Positions 32,240 to 32,401 of a stretch of DNA of 32,401 nucleotides are shown piece by piece (the stretch's first letter is position 1; each line of letters opens with the position of its first letter). The notes beneath the pieces were generated by a model. That model was given only the letters and a program-made list of their open reading frames with translations. It made no database searches and had not been told where the DNA came from. The translations under genes and the position numbers were made by a program. This stretch comes from Bacteroidales bacterium (GTDB lineage: Bacteria > Bacteroidota > Bacteroidia > Bacteroidales > P3): contig JAFXMW010000089.1 of assembly GCA_017530105.1 (NCBI GenBank), positions 1 to 32,401 of the forward strand. The letters run 5' to 3'.

Positions 32240-32401
32240 TCAATACCTATACCTCTCCCCCAAAAGGTTAACCTGAAGACACAAGCCGAAATTCCAATAT
32301 TTAAAATCCTTCACACTGGCCTGCAGCCGCAAATGCCGAAACAGCAATGCGTCGGCTCCCACCAGAAACTCGTTGCCTGTATACTCCGCAATCACACGCG
32401 C
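32240..32401 (-). CDS. C-terminal end of a probable outer-membrane beta-barrel protein (cut by window edge)
   Basis: The last 53 codons of a minus-strand gene ending at a TGA (32242-32240); the rest lies beyond the window. The visible sequence alternates polar and hydrophobic residues (VIAEYTGNEFLVGADALLF, then HLRLQASVKDFKYWNFGLCLQVNL), as expected for the final strands of an outer-membrane barrel. It resembles the ends of YjbH-like exopolysaccharide-associated porins, but the fragment is too short to be sure. It was too short for automated ORF listing and is called here from the open frame to the edge. Confidence 0.55.
   Translation of the reverse strand, partial: ARVIAEYTGNEFLVGADALLFRHLRLQASVKDFKYWNFGLCLQVNLLGERYRY

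Noticed and set aside
1..32401. tRNA or rRNA genes
   Set aside because: No cloverleaf-like or rRNA-like sequence was noticed in any intergenic region. I could not run a covariance search.

Overview
The window looks like chromosomal DNA from a member of Bacteroidota, most likely order Bacteroidales. The evidence is: three secreted proteins ending in type IX secretion (T9SS) sorting domains; a long Bacteroidota-type YidC; a DUF4295 gene directly behind rpmG; KdsA, which points to a Gram-negative outer membrane; the absence of obvious Shine-Dalgarno sites; and repeated matches to the Bacteroidota promoter (TTG, 19 nt, TAnnTTTG). Genus cannot be read from the sequence. Most of the window is GC-rich, with AT-rich islands.

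Layout. 1-2297: an operon for O-acylation of an exported polymer (MBOAT acyltransferase, 5' truncated, plus an AlgX/AlgJ/DHHW-like SGNH partner), closed by a terminator. 2378-8963: a promoter with exact consensus spacing drives two large T9SS cargo proteins. 9043-10047: a small BspA-like leucine-rich-repeat protein on the minus strand and a cysteine-motif redox protein on the plus strand. 10207-13023: a secreted GH2 glycosidase fused to an aldose 1-epimerase. 13033-16379 (minus): a T9SS protein with InlB-type repeats and a cysteine-rich secreted protein of unknown function. 16654-17328 (minus): a membrane-anchored TPR protein. 17577-20894: a DHOD-like oxidoreductase, a four-helix-bundle protein, kdsA and a DEDDh exonuclease, all on the plus strand and closely spaced. 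21032-21130: a long nearly perfect inverted repeat. 21312-21674 (minus): rpmG-DUF4295. 22027-26715 (minus): yidC, nhaD and a lysozyme-fold-like membrane protein, apparently one operon. 26882-27289: a lipoprotein. 27385-29182: an AT-rich restriction-modification island. 29225-30076: the N-terminal half of a split transketolase. 30260-31645: a secreted VWA protein. 31703-32401 (minus): a small Cys/His lipoprotein and the C-terminal end of a probable outer-membrane barrel.

The main finds are as follows. (1) The restriction-modification island has an intact cytosine methyltransferase beside an NgoMIV-family endonuclease gene interrupted by a single in-frame TGA. Counting that TGA as one residue restores the family's active-site spacing exactly, so a single-base nonsense mutation is the simplest explanation. 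(2) A single exported polypeptide combines a GH2 glycosidase and a mutarotase, with the catalytic residues of both visible. (3) AATTGAG/AATTGAA-type heptad repeats occur between genes and also, in frame, inside the MBOAT gene. (4) A 24-bp perfect hairpin lies inside a larger palindromic element. (5) One T9SS gene has a strong internal base-composition break between passenger and sorting domain. I saw no rRNA, tRNA, CRISPR array or transposase.
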